NCBI GenBank assembly: GCA_012519005.1
Contig: JAAYRB010000149.1
Span: forward strand, 1-35,213
Source of the DNA: Clostridia bacterium
GTDB lineage: Bacteria > Bacillota > DTU086
Length of the DNA: 35,213 bases
Reading direction: 5' to 3'
The position numbers and the translations under genes were made by a program. The notes under the pieces were generated by a model that was not told the DNA's origin, did no database searches, and worked only from the letters and a program-made list of their open reading frames with translations. Position 1 is the stretch's first letter; each line of letters opens with the position of its first letter. This document shows, one piece after another, positions 17,637 through 26,218 of this stretch.

Positions 17637-17748
17637 GCATGCCTAAAATATTTTGACTCTGGGGGATATGTTTCGATTTTACTGCTGTCCAAGTCCTATA
17701 TCTTTTAATGTTTGCTTGGCGGCATTTCTATAACTTTGGTCCGGTCGC

Positions 17749-17777
17749 TTGATTTTAAATTTGATAATATAGATAAT
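17749..17777 (+). promoter_or_regulatory. Probable gltX promoter
   Basis: TTGATT at 17749-17754 and GATAAT at 17772-17777 with 17 bases between lie 25 bases before the gltX start. This is a reasonable but not perfect match. Confidence 0.45.
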
Positions 17778-17802
17778 AATTAAAAATCGGGGGTGTACTC
17801 AG

Positions 17803-19272
17803 ATGGGGGAAATGAGGGTCAGGTTTGCACCGAGCCCAACAGGTCCTTTACATATTGGTGGGGCGAGGTCGGCATTATTTAATTATTTACTGGTAAGGAA
17901 GCATCAAGGGAAATTTATTTTAAGAATAGAAGACACGGATCAGGAACGTTCAAGCCGGGAATCAGAAATAGATATCATGGATTCCCTGAGATGGCTTGGT
18001 TTAGATTGGGATGAAGGGCCGGATGTGGGAGGCCCCCATGGGCCTTATAGACAGACAGAAAGGCTTGACATCTATAGAAAATATACTGAGATGCTCATGG
18101 ACAAAAAGATGGCCTATTTATGCTATTGTACTGAGGAAGAGCTTGAGGAGCAAAGGCAGGAACTTAAAGCCCGGGGGCAAATGCCCAGATATATGGGGAA
18201 ATGCTATGGATTAAGTGAAGACGAGCGTAAAAAACTTGAAGATGAAGGTCGTAAGCCTGTTATTAGATTCCGTGTGCCGGAAAATGAGCTGATAAAAATC
18301 AATGACCTGGTCAGGGGCGAGGTAAACTTTGAAAGCAGCGGCATTGGCGATTTCGTGATTGTGAAATCTGATGGCATTCCAACCTATAATTTTGCCGTGG
18401 TCGTGGATGATCATGAGATGAATATAAGCCATGTAATCCGGGCGGAGGAGCATCTGTCAAATACTCCAAGGCAGGTACTAATTTTTGATGCATTGGGTTT
18501 AAAGAAGCCTGAGTTTGCCCACATTTCCCTAATTTTGGGTAAAGATCGCTCGAAAATGAGCAAACGCCATGGTGCCACATCCTTGAATCAATACAAAGAA
18601 GAAGGATATCTTCCCGAAGCTCTTGTTAATTTCCTTGCACTTTTAGGGTGGTCCCCGGAGGGGGAAGAGGAAGTTTTTACACTGGAGGACCTGACCAGTT
18701 TGTTTGATCTTGAACGAGTAGCCAAAAGCCCGGCAGTTTTTGATTTGGAGAAACTTCGTTGGCTGAATGGTGTTTATATCAGAAAAAGTCCTATTGACCG
18801 CATTGCAGGGCTGGCCTTACCCTATTTAACCCAGGCCGGCTATGTGGGTGAGGATGGGGCGAACCTTGAGTATATTGAAAAGATAGTGGATGCTGTTAGG
18901 GATTACCTTGGATCAGTAAGTGAAATCAAAGAGCATGTGGGCATATTCTTTGACAAGGAATTGACCTTTGAGAGTGAAAAGGCTGTTGATGTACTCAGAG
19001 GAGAGCAGGTGCCGGGGGTTTTGGATTTGTTGACAAAGAAAGTGCAAAATGAAGGAGAGTTGACCCCCGATAATACCAAAAAAATGATAAAAAGCATTTG
19101 TAAAGAGTTGGATCTAGGGGGCAGAAAAGTATTTATGCCTGTCAGGGTGGCTCTCACAGGAAAAATGCATGGTCCAGAAATGCATGATGTGATACCTATT
19201 CTGGGTGGAGGAGAAATCCTTCGCAGAATAAATATCAGTTTAGAAAAGGCCGGCCATACACTTGACGGTTGA
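17803..19272 (+). CDS. gltX: Glutamyl-tRNA synthetase
   Basis: GltX charges tRNA-Glu; in bacteria lacking GlnRS it also mischarges tRNA-Gln for amidation. The 489-residue class I enzyme has the HIGH-like motif PSPTGPLHIGGARSALFN near the N-terminus, the editing-free Rossmann core with EDTDQERS, and the KMSKS equivalent DRSKMSKRHG around residue 252. A helical anticodon-binding domain forms the C-terminal third. GGGGGTG 8 bases before the ATG at 17803 supports that start; an ATG at 17812 is possible. The last codons contain the -35 box of the following promoter. Confidence 0.97.
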   Translation: MGEMRVRFAPSPTGPLHIGGARSALFNYLLVRKHQGKFILRIEDTDQERSSRESEIDIMDSLRWLGLDWDEGPDVGGPHGPYRQTERLDIYRKYTEMLMDKKMAYLCYCTEEELEEQRQELKARGQMPRYMGKCYGLSEDERKKLEDEGRKPVIRFRVPENELIKINDLVRGEVNFESSGIGDFVIVKSDGIPTYNFAVVVDDHEMNISHVIRAEEHLSNTPRQVLIFDALGLKKPEFAHISLILGKDRSKMSKRHGATSLNQYKEEGYLPEALVNFLALLGWSPEGEEEVFTLEDLTSLFDLERVAKSPAVFDLEKLRWLNGVYIRKSPIDRIAGLALPYLTQAGYVGEDGANLEYIEKIVDAVRDYLGSVSEIKEHVGIFFDKELTFESEKAVDVLRGEQVPGVLDLLTKKVQNEGELTPDNTKKMIKSICKELDLGGRKVFMPVRVALTGKMHGPEMHDVIPILGGGEILRRINISLEKAGHTLDG

Positions 19273-19290
19273 AACACCTGCTATTATAAT
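19262..19290 (+). promoter_or_regulatory. Promoter of the cysE-cysS T-box transcript
   Basis: TTGACG at 19262-19267, overlapping the final codons of gltX, and TATAAT at 19285-19290 with exactly 17 bases between form a strong promoter giving a leader starting near 19297. Confidence 0.75.
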
Positions 19291-19296
19291 TCTATT

Positions 19297-19556
19297 AGCA
19301 TGATATTTTGCAAATACCATGATGGGGAGAGTAGATGGGGGTACTGCCGAAAGAGAGGGGCGTCACCGGCTGAAAGCGCTCCGGCCAAGGCCTTTGTTGA
19401 AGTGCACCCCGGAGTCTTGGGACTGAAAATAGTAGGTTCCAACGGTATGAACCGTTATAATATCCAAGAGGAATGGGTTTCTGTTTGCATTTGGGAAACC
19501 ATTCCAGCAGAGTGGGACCGTTAGACCTTTCGCCTCTGTGGCGAAGGGTTTTTTTA
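19297..19556 (+). ncRNA. T-box riboswitch leader, cysteine specific
   Basis: The leader shows T-box elements in order. A lower stem GGGG (within 19320-19330) pairs with CCCC at 19407-19410 and is followed by AGAGTAGA, the S-turn side of the specifier loop. An AGAGAG distal element comes next, and the loop GAAGTGCA carries TGC (Cys) at 19403-19405. Then come a stem III hairpin AACGGT/ACCGTT, a GGAATGGGTTTC/GAAACCATTCC helix, the T-box proper AGAGTGGGACCG at 19509-19520, and the terminator. Uncharged tRNA-Cys should bind and allow readthrough into cysE and cysS. The limits and fold are by eye. Confidence 0.88.
19526..19555 (+). terminator. Regulated terminator of the T-box
   Basis: CCTTTCGCC at 19526-19534 pairs with GGCGAAGGG at 19540-19548 around a 5-base loop, followed by seven T. 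Its left arm follows the T-box sequence directly, as required for competition with the antiterminator. Confidence 0.88.
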
Positions 19557-19642
19557 TTGTAAATGTAATTCAAAACATTCCTGTTGTATCTAAGGGTATT
19601 ATACGTTGGCACCAACAACTAAATATAAGGAGGAGAGGTACC

Positions 19643-20335
19643 TTGTTCTCTCGTTTTAAAAGAGATCTCGATGTGGTTTTTGAGAGAGACCCAGCCGCGA
19701 GGAGCGTTTTGGAGGTTTTGTTATCCTATCCCGGTTTTCATGCATTGATACTTCACAGGATGGCGTACAAATTGCAAAAAAAAGGTTTCAAACTTTTGGC
19801 CCGGCTGATTTCCCAGCTTAATCGTTTCTTAACCGGGATCGAGATACACCCCGGTGCGGTAGTAGGGGAAGGTCTTTTTATTGACCATGGTATGGGTGTT
19901 GTTATTGGTGAAACCTGTGAAATAGGAAATAATGTTACCCTCTATCAAGGTGTTACCCTTGGGGGAACAGGCAAAGAAAAAGGTAAAAGGCACCCCACTA
20001 TCGGGGACAATGTAGTGGTAAGTGCAGGGGCCAGGGTTTTAGGTTCCATAAATATAGGCAATAATGTAAAAATAGGCGCCGGTTCCGTGGTGCTCAGGGA
20101 TGTGCCAGAGAACTGTACCGTCGTCGGTGTTCCCGGGCGGGTGGTGAAAAGAGACGGCCGAAGGGTAGGAGACCCCGGACTGGAAAGCCAAATAGACCTT
20201 CAGCACAACAGGCTTCCCGACCCAGTGGCGGAAATGATGCTGTGCATGCAAAGGAAAATAGAGCGCCTAGAAAATAGAATCTCTGAGTTGGAGGTATCCT
20301 TGGATGAAGATGAAGGTATTCAACACATTAACTGA
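19643..20335 (+). CDS. cysE: Serine O-acetyltransferase
   Basis: CysE transfers acetyl from acetyl-CoA to L-serine, giving O-acetylserine for cysteine synthesis. The 230-residue protein begins [33 protein letters not shown], the family's N-terminal helical region, and continues with a left-handed beta-helix of hexapeptide repeats ([30 protein letters not shown]), ending in a short coiled helix. TTG at 19643 is chosen because AAGGAGGAGAGG lies at 19627-19638 and homologues begin here; the longer open frame runs into the T-box terminator. It overlaps cysS by 32 bases and is controlled by the T-box. Confidence 0.95.
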   Translation: MFSRFKRDLDVVFERDPAARSVLEVLLSYPGFHALILHRMAYKLQKKGFKLLARLISQLNRFLTGIEIHPGAVVGEGLFIDHGMGVVIGETCEIGNNVTLYQGVTLGGTGKEKGKRHPTIGDNVVVSAGARVLGSINIGNNVKIGAGSVVLRDVPENCTVVGVPGRVVKRDGRRVGDPGLESQIDLQHNRLPDPVAEMMLCMQRKIERLENRISELEVSLDEDEGIQHIN

Positions 20336-21764
20336 TGGGAAGGAAGATTTTATTCCCCATAAAGATAAAGAAGTAACAATGTATGTATGCGGCCCCACAA
20401 CCTATAACTATATCCATTTGGGTAATGCTAGGCCCATGGTGGTATTTGATACTATCAGACGCTTCCTGGAGTATATAGGATATAAGGTAACCTATGTACA
20501 AAATTTCACAGATATCGATGATAAAATTATTGACAGGGCTGCTGAAAAGGGACAGGACCCTTTTAAATTGGCAGAAAAATATATCGATGAGTACTTCCAT
20601 GATGCAGAGAAATTAAAGGTCAAAATGGCCGATTTTCATCCCAGAGTAACCCAGAATATGAATGAAATTATAGAAATGGTTCAGAATTTGATTGCCAATG
20701 GATGTGCCTATGAGGTTTCCGGGGATGTGTATTTTGATGTTTCCAGTTTCAAGACATATGGCAAGCTGTCAGGAAGATCTCTTGATGATTTGAAATGCGG
20801 TGCAAGGGTTGAAATAGACGCGAAAAAAAACAATCCTCTTGATTTCGCCGTATGGAAAGCCTCGAAAGAGGGGGAGCCCGGTTGGGAAAGCCCTTGGGGG
20901 CGCGGTCGACCCGGTTGGCACATAGAATGTTCCGCCATGTCAATAAAGTATTTGGGTACAGAAATCGATATTCACGGCGGCGGCTACGATCTTGTATTCC
21001 CTCATCATGAAAATGAAATTGCCCAAGCCGAGGCATGTACCCGTAAGCCCTTCGTGCGTTACTGGATTCATAATGGCTTCATAACGGTGAATGAAGAGAA
21101 GATGTCTAAATCCCTGGGTAATTTTTTCCTGGTTCGGGAGATCCTAAAGAAATTCCCCGGTGAAGTTGTGAGGTTTTTTCTTCTTTCTACTCACTACCGA
21201 AGCCCCATAGACTTTGATGATCAGAAACTTAATACCTGTGCAAAAGGCCTTGACAGAATCAAGAATACCTTTGCTTCCCTAGAAGAAGCCTTGGCACAAG
21301 GGAATTTTGAAAACAATGACGAAGAATCAAATACTGCCGATTTGAGGGAATTTAAACAGGCCATTGAAGCCGCCGGGGATAAATTTATCAATGCCATGAA
21401 GGATGATTTTAACACTGCTTTGGCCATAGCGGCTATCTTCGATTTTTGTAAAGATGTTAATACATTCTTGCACAACGGCATAAAGGGTATTGCCAAAGAA
21501 AAAAAGCATCTCGAAAAGGCAAGGGATTTATTTATTGATCTTTGCGAAGATGTTCTTGGTATTTTATTTTCGGATGATCAGGGTTCCTCGGCAGGTGATT
21601 CCTATGGGCTGGTCAATGATTTGATGGAATTGCTTCTTGAAATCCGGGAAAGAGCCAGGGAAAACAAGGATTGGGGGACTGCCGATACCATCAGGGATGG
21701 TCTAGTAGAAATGGGTATCGAAATTAAGGACACACCCCAGGGGCCTAAATGGGATTTGCATTAA
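20304..21764 (+). CDS. cysS: Cysteinyl-tRNA synthetase
   Basis: CysS charges tRNA-Cys, the tRNA sensed by the leader upstream. The 486-residue class I enzyme has the zinc and ATP motifs [18 protein letters not shown] near residues 28-45, [14 protein letters not shown] and [11 protein letters not shown] in the middle, and [10 protein letters not shown] near residue 268, followed by the DALR helical domain. GGAGG at 20290-20294 is 9 bases before ATG 20304; the ATG at 20310 is a possible alternative. The start lies inside cysE, indicating translational coupling in a cysteine-use operon. Confidence 0.97.
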   Translation: MKMKVFNTLTDGKEDFIPHKDKEVTMYVCGPTTYNYIHLGNARPMVVFDTIRRFLEYIGYKVTYVQNFTDIDDKIIDRAAEKGQDPFKLAEKYIDEYFHDAEKLKVKMADFHPRVTQNMNEIIEMVQNLIANGCAYEVSGDVYFDVSSFKTYGKLSGRSLDDLKCGARVEIDAKKNNPLDFAVWKASKEGEPGWESPWGRGRPGWHIECSAMSIKYLGTEIDIHGGGYDLVFPHHENEIAQAEACTRKPFVRYWIHNGFITVNEEKMSKSLGNFFLVREILKKFPGEVVRFFLLSTHYRSPIDFDDQKLNTCAKGLDRIKNTFASLEEALAQGNFENNDEESNTADLREFKQAIEAAGDKFINAMKDDFNTALAIAAIFDFCKDVNTFLHNGIKGIAKEKKHLEKARDLFIDLCEDVLGILFSDDQGSSAGDSYGLVNDLMELLLEIRERARENKDWGTADTIRDGLVEMGIEIKDTPQGPKWDLH

Positions 21765-21794
21765 GGATTATCAAGGAAAAATGGGTTCCACTGG

Positions 21795-21865
21795 GAATGT
21801 GAGGAATCTTACTCGATATGGTTGTGACTCCCTAATGTCATTCCGAACGAATGTGAGGAATCTTA
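21795..21865. repeat. Two copies of a 17-base intergenic repeat
   Basis: GAATGTGAGGAATCTTA occurs at 21795-21811 and again at 21849-21865, 54 bases apart, between cysS and thyX. The second copy is preceded by CATTCCGAAC, giving the look of a dispersed REP-like element known in many genomes. No gene lies in this 146-base gap. Confidence 0.6.
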
Positions 21866-21910
21866 TCTTGATGATGTTAGTTGGGTTTTTAAAGGAAGGG
21901 TGAGGCTTTA

Positions 21911-22582
21911 TTGAAGGTACAGCTGATAAACTATACCAGAGATCCCGAAAAAACTGTTGCCGCTGCGGCTCGCCTATGCTATTCCGATAAGTATGGGTCG
22001 GAGCTTATGCAAGACCTAGCTCAAAGTGAAATCGAGTCCTTGATCCGAAGGCTTTATGCCATGGGTCATCTAAGCCCCTTTGAGCATGCAAACTTCACAT
22101 TCAGCATAGAGGGCGTCAGTCGTGCCCTGTCCCATCAGCTGGTTAGGCACAGGATTGCTTCCTACTCTCAGAAATCCCAGCGTTATGTCTCTGAGGATGC
22201 TTTTGAGTATGTGATGCCACCAAGTGTTTTTGAGAAAGACGAGGCTAGGGCAACTTTTGAATCTGCCATGGGGAAAATTCAGGCAGCATACAAGGAACTG
22301 AGTGCGGCGATTCCCAGGGAAGATGCCAGATATGTGCTTCCCAACGCCTGTGAGACAAATGTTATTTGTACATTCAATGCCCGCTCTCTTTTAAATTTCT
22401 TCAAGCAGAGATGCTGTAATAGAGCCCAGTGGGAAATCAGAAAAATGGCCACTGCCATGCTTGGGGAAGTCCGAAAGGCTGCCCCCATAATTTTTGAAAA
22501 GGCCGGTGCCGCATGCGATGCGGAAGGGTATTGCCCGGAGGGAAAAATGAGCTGCGGCAAACTAAAAAGTGAAAGTGAATAA
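21911..22582 (+). CDS. thyX: Flavin-dependent thymidylate synthase
   Basis: ThyX makes dTMP from dUMP using methylenetetrahydrofolate, FAD and NADPH. The 223-residue protein contains the diagnostic RHRIASYSQKSQR at residues 79-91 (RHRxxSxxxxSxR class), SPFEHANFTF before it and the substrate-binding NARSLLNFFKQRCCNRAQWEIR later. The start is TTG at 21911 behind AAGGAAGGGTGAGG. A short C-terminal tail with several cysteines (CDAEGYCPEGKMSCGK) resembles other Clostridia ThyX tails. It is the last gene of the recognisable housekeeping block; a terminator follows. Confidence 0.96.
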   Translation: MKVQLINYTRDPEKTVAAAARLCYSDKYGSELMQDLAQSEIESLIRRLYAMGHLSPFEHANFTFSIEGVSRALSHQLVRHRIASYSQKSQRYVSEDAFEYVMPPSVFEKDEARATFESAMGKIQAAYKELSAAIPREDARYVLPNACETNVICTFNARSLLNFFKQRCCNRAQWEIRKMATAMLGEVRKAAPIIFEKAGAACDAEGYCPEGKMSCGKLKSESE

Positions 22583-22617
22583 AGGGTTTATTTTGATAAA
22601 GGTAAATTTAAAATTAT

Positions 22618-22656
22618 GGTACTGCCATTATTAGCATAAACGGCGGTACCTTTTTT
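22618..22656 (+). terminator. Intrinsic terminator after thyX
   Basis: GGTACTGCC at 22618-22626 pairs with GGCGGTACC at 22642-22650 (one G-T pair), followed by six T. It marks the boundary between the housekeeping block and the accessory genes. Confidence 0.8.
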
Positions 22657-22689
22657 GTTGTTCACCCGATGTATCCAAGTTAAAATTAT

Positions 22690-22718
22690 TTGTATAGTAT
22701 ATTAACAGGTTGTATTTA
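22690..22718 (+). promoter_or_regulatory. Weak promoter candidate
   Basis: TTGTAT at 22690-22695 and TATTTA at 22713-22718, 17 bases apart, precede the small membrane protein gene. The match is only moderate. Confidence 0.3.
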
Positions 22719-22746
22719 GTAAAAAAGCGGGGAGGGTAAGAATCTT

Positions 22747-23010
22747 ATGGATATTGGCCGTATACTAATTTTTATGCCTCTAGCGGTATATTGTTTTTAT
22801 TCTTTTTGTAAATCAAAACAGGATATATATATAATACTTGGGACTTTGGGTTGGTATGCCGCAATTTATTCGGGTAAAAATAGTATCTACCAATCCCTAC
22901 AGGGAATTCCGAAATCCCTTATAAAATTAGTGACAATCCTCCTTGTGGTTTATATGTCAGTGTCATATATTAGAATATCAATTGAAAAATATAAAGAATA
23001 CAGAAAATAA
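22747..23010 (+). CDS. Small membrane protein, unknown function
   Basis: An 87-residue protein that I do not recognise. It has three hydrophobic stretches, about residues 5-20 (ILIFMPLAVYCFYSF), 27-42 (IYIILGTLGWYAAIY) and 60-78 (IKLVTILLVVYMSVSYI), and a basic C-terminus (EKYKEYRK), so it is probably an integral membrane protein with two or three spans. The ATG is supported by GGGGAGGG at 22730-22737, 9 bases upstream. It is followed 48 bases later by a DUF362 gene on the same strand. No nuclease, toxin or enzyme motif is visible. Confidence 0.55.
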   Translation: MDIGRILIFMPLAVYCFYSFCKSKQDIYIILGTLGWYAAIYSGKNSIYQSLQGIPKSLIKLVTILLVVYMSVSYIRISIEKYKEYRK

Positions 23011-23058
23011 ATATACTATTACATTTTTTAAAGCCGGGGAAGGTGGCAGAAATAAAAT

Positions 23059-24111
23059 ATGTATAAAGATTTGATATTCGTAAAATACGGGAACAACCCC
23101 ACAGAAATGATAGGTGAACTGTTGGACAGAGCGGAAATCGAGAAAGAGATACCAAGCAAAAATGCACTGATTGGGATAAAACCAAATTTGGTATTAGCAA
23201 AACCATCAGAATCTGGAGCCACAACCTGTCCAAAACTGGTAGAAACCCTTGTGGCTTACCTTAAGACTAGGGGTTATCACAATATCGTAATATTGGAAGG
23301 CTCCTGGGTGGGAGATAGGACATCTAGGGCTTTTAAAGTATGTGGATATGAGGAAATATCTCAAAAGTACAAGGTTCCTTTGATTGATCTACAGGAGGAT
23401 GAGGTTGAAAGCCTCGTAGTCGAGGATACTAAAATTTATATCTGCAAGAAAATTAATTCCGTGGACTATATGATAAACATGCCGGTTTTAAAGGGTCATT
23501 GTCAAACCCGCATTACCTGTGCTCTGAAAAACATGAAAGGATGTATTCCTGACAAAGAGAAAAGGCGGTTCCATACCATGGGTCTACACAAGCCTATAGC
23601 TTATCTCAGCAGGATTATCAAACAGGATCTCATTATAGTGGATGGAATCATAGGGGATTTGAATTTTGAGGAAGGTGGAAACCCTGTTCAAATGAATAGA
23701 GTCATATTGGGTAAAGATCCCGTTCTTATAGACAGCTATGTGGCTCAACTTTTAGGTTATGATATAGAAGATATTCCCTATATACAAATGGCCGAGGCCC
23801 TTGGGGTGGGATCAAGCAGTCTGGAAGATAAAAATATAATAGAATTAAACAAAGATGATTCTGTCACAACATTACAAAAAACTAGGCATATTAAGGATCT
23901 GGAGCAATATATCCAGGAGGATTCCGCCTGCTCCTCCTGCTATGCCAGCCTCATCCACGCTTTGGACAGGCTGAAGGACAGAGGTGATCTCCACAGATTG
24001 AGAGAAAAAGTGCATATAGGTCAGGGATACAAAGGTAAGAAATCCGGGGGTATGGGGGTAGGCATATGTACAAAAGGCTTTAACAAAAATCTTGGCGGCT
24101 GCCCCCCCTAA
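23059..24111 (+). CDS. DUF362 domain protein
   Basis: A 350-residue cytoplasmic protein of the DUF362 type. The marks are ALIGIKPNLVLAKPSESGATTCPKLVETLVAYLKTRG near the N-terminus, EGSW, INMPVLKGHCQTRITCALKNMKG around residues 140-160 and LIIVDGIIGDLNFEEGGNPVQMNRVILGKDPVLIDS around 195-230. Toward the C-terminus it carries ACSSCYASL, then GICTKGF and a final GGCPP, so four cysteines could bind a metal or Fe-S centre. The molecular function of this family is not established. The ATG has GGGGAAGGTGG about 13 bases upstream. The neighbour downstream is a carboxymuconolactone-decarboxylase-like gene. Confidence 0.8.
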   Translation: MYKDLIFVKYGNNPTEMIGELLDRAEIEKEIPSKNALIGIKPNLVLAKPSESGATTCPKLVETLVAYLKTRGYHNIVILEGSWVGDRTSRAFKVCGYEEISQKYKVPLIDLQEDEVESLVVEDTKIYICKKINSVDYMINMPVLKGHCQTRITCALKNMKGCIPDKEKRRFHTMGLHKPIAYLSRIIKQDLIIVDGIIGDLNFEEGGNPVQMNRVILGKDPVLIDSYVAQLLGYDIEDIPYIQMAEALGVGSSSLEDKNIIELNKDDSVTTLQKTRHIKDLEQYIQEDSACSSCYASLIHALDRLKDRGDLHRLREKVHIGQGYKGKKSGGMGVGICTKGFNKNLGGCPP

Positions 24112-24189
24112 AGCAAGGGATATTATAAGTTTTCTTGTAGGTGATAATAAAGAGGGATAATATTAAATTAAGTCAGGGAGGAATTTACA

Positions 24190-24603
24190 ATGGCAAATGA
24201 ACGCTATGAAAAAGGTATCAAGAAAATTCAGGAGTTTACGGTTTCACATGATGATGAGAACCCAACGGGGGAAATGGAGATTGGCGAGGGGTTTAAAGAT
24301 CTGGCCCCGGATTTAAGCAAGCATGTTGTTGAGTTTGCTTTTGGGGAGATTTATTCACGCCCGGGATTGGATAATAAACAAAAGGTCCTGGTAACAATTT
24401 CAGGTCTTGTTGCCCAGGGAATGCCCCAGATTGAAATACATATAAATTCCGGACTCAATGTTGGTCTTACCCCCGAGGAGATCGTCGGTTGCATTATGCA
24501 CCTCCTACCTTATACAGGATTTCCAAGGGTGCTCAATGCCTTAAAGGTTGCCAAGAAAGTGTTTGATGAAAGGGGAATATCGATTACGGTACCTGGGAGC
24601 TAA
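24190..24603 (+). CDS. Carboxymuconolactone decarboxylase family protein
   Basis: The 137-residue protein resembles the small all-helical CMD/PcaC family: KQKVLVTISGLVAQGMPQIEIHINSGLNVGLTPEEIVGCIMHLLPYTGFPRVLNALKVAKKVF covers the core. It has a histidine in EIHI, but no CxxC of the AhpD peroxidase branch, so a redox role is unlikely. In anaerobes most such proteins are uncharacterised and true protocatechuate breakdown is improbable. AGGGAGG at 24175-24181 is 8 bases before the ATG. It stands alone between a DUF362 gene and the serpin gene. Confidence 0.8.
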   Translation: MANERYEKGIKKIQEFTVSHDDENPTGEMEIGEGFKDLAPDLSKHVVEFAFGEIYSRPGLDNKQKVLVTISGLVAQGMPQIEIHINSGLNVGLTPEEIVGCIMHLLPYTGFPRVLNALKVAKKVFDERGISITVPGS

Positions 24604-24752
24604 GTAGGGCTCTATAATTTTGGGTTATCATTTATCAGGATGTTGATACAGTGGCGTGGCTGGATTTGGTGTGTATCCACTATAACGAATAGGTTTCTGT
24701 GTGAAATCACCAAATCTATTAGGCTGTATAATTTTACGGAGGTGAAATCTAA

Positions 24753-25979
24753 ATGAGGAAAACAGTGGTGGCAGTTTTATCAATTGCTTTATTCTCAATG
24801 CTTTTATTAACGGCTTGCAGCGAGGGCAATGTGGTGGAAGGAGGAAAATATGACATATCAAATATAAATCAGGACATGATTGACGGCGGCAGCCAATTTG
24901 CCTTTGATGTATTCAAAAGTCTAAATAATGAGGATGCTAATAAAAGTATCTTCATATCCCCACTGAGTATCTCCTCTGCACTTACCATGACCTATAATGG
25001 GGCGGAAACAACGACAAAAAAGGCCATGGAGGAAGTACTGGGCCTTGGGGATTTGGACAGGGCTGTCGTCAACGAGAATTACAGCCATTTATTGAATTAC
25101 CTTCAAAATGCAGATGAAAGCATTGAACTTAATACTGCAAATTCCATATGGATTAGATCCGGTGAGGAAATAAAGAAAGACTTCCTGGAGAAAAACAGAA
25201 ATAACTTCAATGCGGAGATTGACACCTTAGACTTTTCTAGGGATTCTTCTGTGGATACCATAAACGAATGGATCGACAACGCCACCAAGGGCAAAATCAG
25301 CAAAATGCTTAATCCACCCATAAATCCCGATGTTATTATGTATCTTATCAATGCTATCTATTTCAAGGGTGAATGGGGCATGCAGTTTGACCCGGAAAGA
25401 ACATTTGATGGCGAATTCAAAACATTAAGCGGTAATAAACAAACCGTAAAAATGATGAGCCTTAAAGATGAATTCCAATTTATAGAGGGCGATGATTGCA
25501 AGGCTATCAGGCTTCCCTATGGAAATGGCCAGATGTCAATGTATGCTGTACTTCCTAATGAAAGTATCAGCATCAATGATTTTATCAAGGATCTAGACAG
25601 GGAATGGTGGGCCAATATTCGTGGTAACCTCGTGGAAACCGATGATGTCCTTGTACAAATGCCAAAGTTTAAATTGGAATATGGTATCAAAAACCTCAAT
25701 GATAACCTAAAAAACTTGGGTATGGAGGAAGCCTTCGGTGACGAGGCTGATTTCTCCGCTATAAGGGAAGATGTATATATTAGCAATGTTTTACATAAAG
25801 CTGTCATTGAAGTAAATGAAGAGGGAAGTGAAGCTGCCGCTGCAACAGTTGTGGAGGTGCAGGAAATGGCAGCCATGGAGCCTACAACCTTTATAGCAGA
25901 CAGACCCTTTGTATTTATAATAGCCGATGATACCACAGGATCCATACTTTTTATTGGTAAGCTTTTGGAAGTAGAATAA
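24753..25979 (+). CDS. Lipoprotein serpin (serine protease inhibitor)
   Basis: A complete 408-residue serpin. Residues 1-22 form a lipoprotein signal ending LLLTAC, with Cys22 the expected lipid-modified residue, so the inhibitor should be tethered to the outside of the membrane. Typical serpin signatures follow: NKSIFISPLSISSALTMTYNGA, LINAIYFKGEWGMQFD, VLHKAVIEVNEEGSEAAAAT and FIADRPFVFIIADDTTGSILFIGKL. The hinge is intact, with small residues at P15-P9, so it should be inhibitory. By alignment with alpha-1-antitrypsin (P17 = Glu356), P1 is Met372 and P1' Ala373, suggesting elastase-like or subtilisin-like targets. ACGGAGGTGA precedes the ATG. Confidence 0.95.
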   Translation: MRKTVVAVLSIALFSMLLLTACSEGNVVEGGKYDISNINQDMIDGGSQFAFDVFKSLNNEDANKSIFISPLSISSALTMTYNGAETTTKKAMEEVLGLGDLDRAVVNENYSHLLNYLQNADESIELNTANSIWIRSGEEIKKDFLEKNRNNFNAEIDTLDFSRDSSVDTINEWIDNATKGKISKMLNPPINPDVIMYLINAIYFKGEWGMQFDPERTFDGEFKTLSGNKQTVKMMSLKDEFQFIEGDDCKAIRLPYGNGQMSMYAVLPNESISINDFIKDLDREWWANIRGNLVETDDVLVQMPKFKLEYGIKNLNDNLKNLGMEEAFGDEADFSAIREDVYISNVLHKAVIEVNEEGSEAAAATVVEVQEMAAMEPTTFIADRPFVFIIADDTTGSILFIGKLLEVE

Positions 25980-26082
25980 AAGATAAATGTATAGTGATCC
26001 CCACCAGTGAATTAGATAACTTCGTTTGTCTTAGATTGATTCCGGTTTTTGATCAACATATTTAATAATATAGTGAAACTTT

Positions 26083-26126
26083 AGGACATCACACTTATAT
26101 ATCATATCAAGGGTGGTGTCCTTTTT
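26083..26126 (+). terminator. Intrinsic terminator between serpin and blaI-like genes
   Basis: AGGACATCAC at 26083-26092 pairs with GTGGTGTCCT at 26113-26122 (one G-T pair) around a 20-base loop, followed by a T-rich run (TTTTTATTTAT). Confidence 0.75.
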
Positions 26127-26142
26127 ATTTATAGAGAGGCTA

Positions 26143-26171
26143 TTGACAACCCTGGTCTATGGGAATAGACT
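26143..26171 (+). promoter_or_regulatory. Promoter of the BlaI-like/M56 operon
   Basis: TTGACA at 26143-26148 and TAGACT at 26166-26171, 17 bases apart. The -10 box and the spacer lie inside the first operator. Confidence 0.7.
26154..26171. promoter_or_regulatory. Operator O1 for the BlaI-like repressor
   Basis: GGTCTAT-GGGA-ATAGACT is an 18-base dyad with one mismatched outer pair, covering the promoter spacer and -10 box. Confidence 0.75.
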
Positions 26172-26185
26172 TAAGGCATATGCTA

Positions 26186-26203
26186 GGTCTATGAAGATAG
26201 ACC
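26186..26203. promoter_or_regulatory. Operator O2 for the BlaI-like repressor
   Basis: GGTCTAT-GAAG-ATAGACC is a perfect 7+4+7 dyad with the same half sites as O1, 32 bases further on (about three helical turns), between promoter and start codon. Confidence 0.8.
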
Positions 26204-26218
26204 AAAAGGAGTTGTGCC

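Noticed and set aside
19300-19524. Open frame in the cysE leader
   Set aside because: It lies wholly in the T-box RNA structure and lacks a ribosome binding site.
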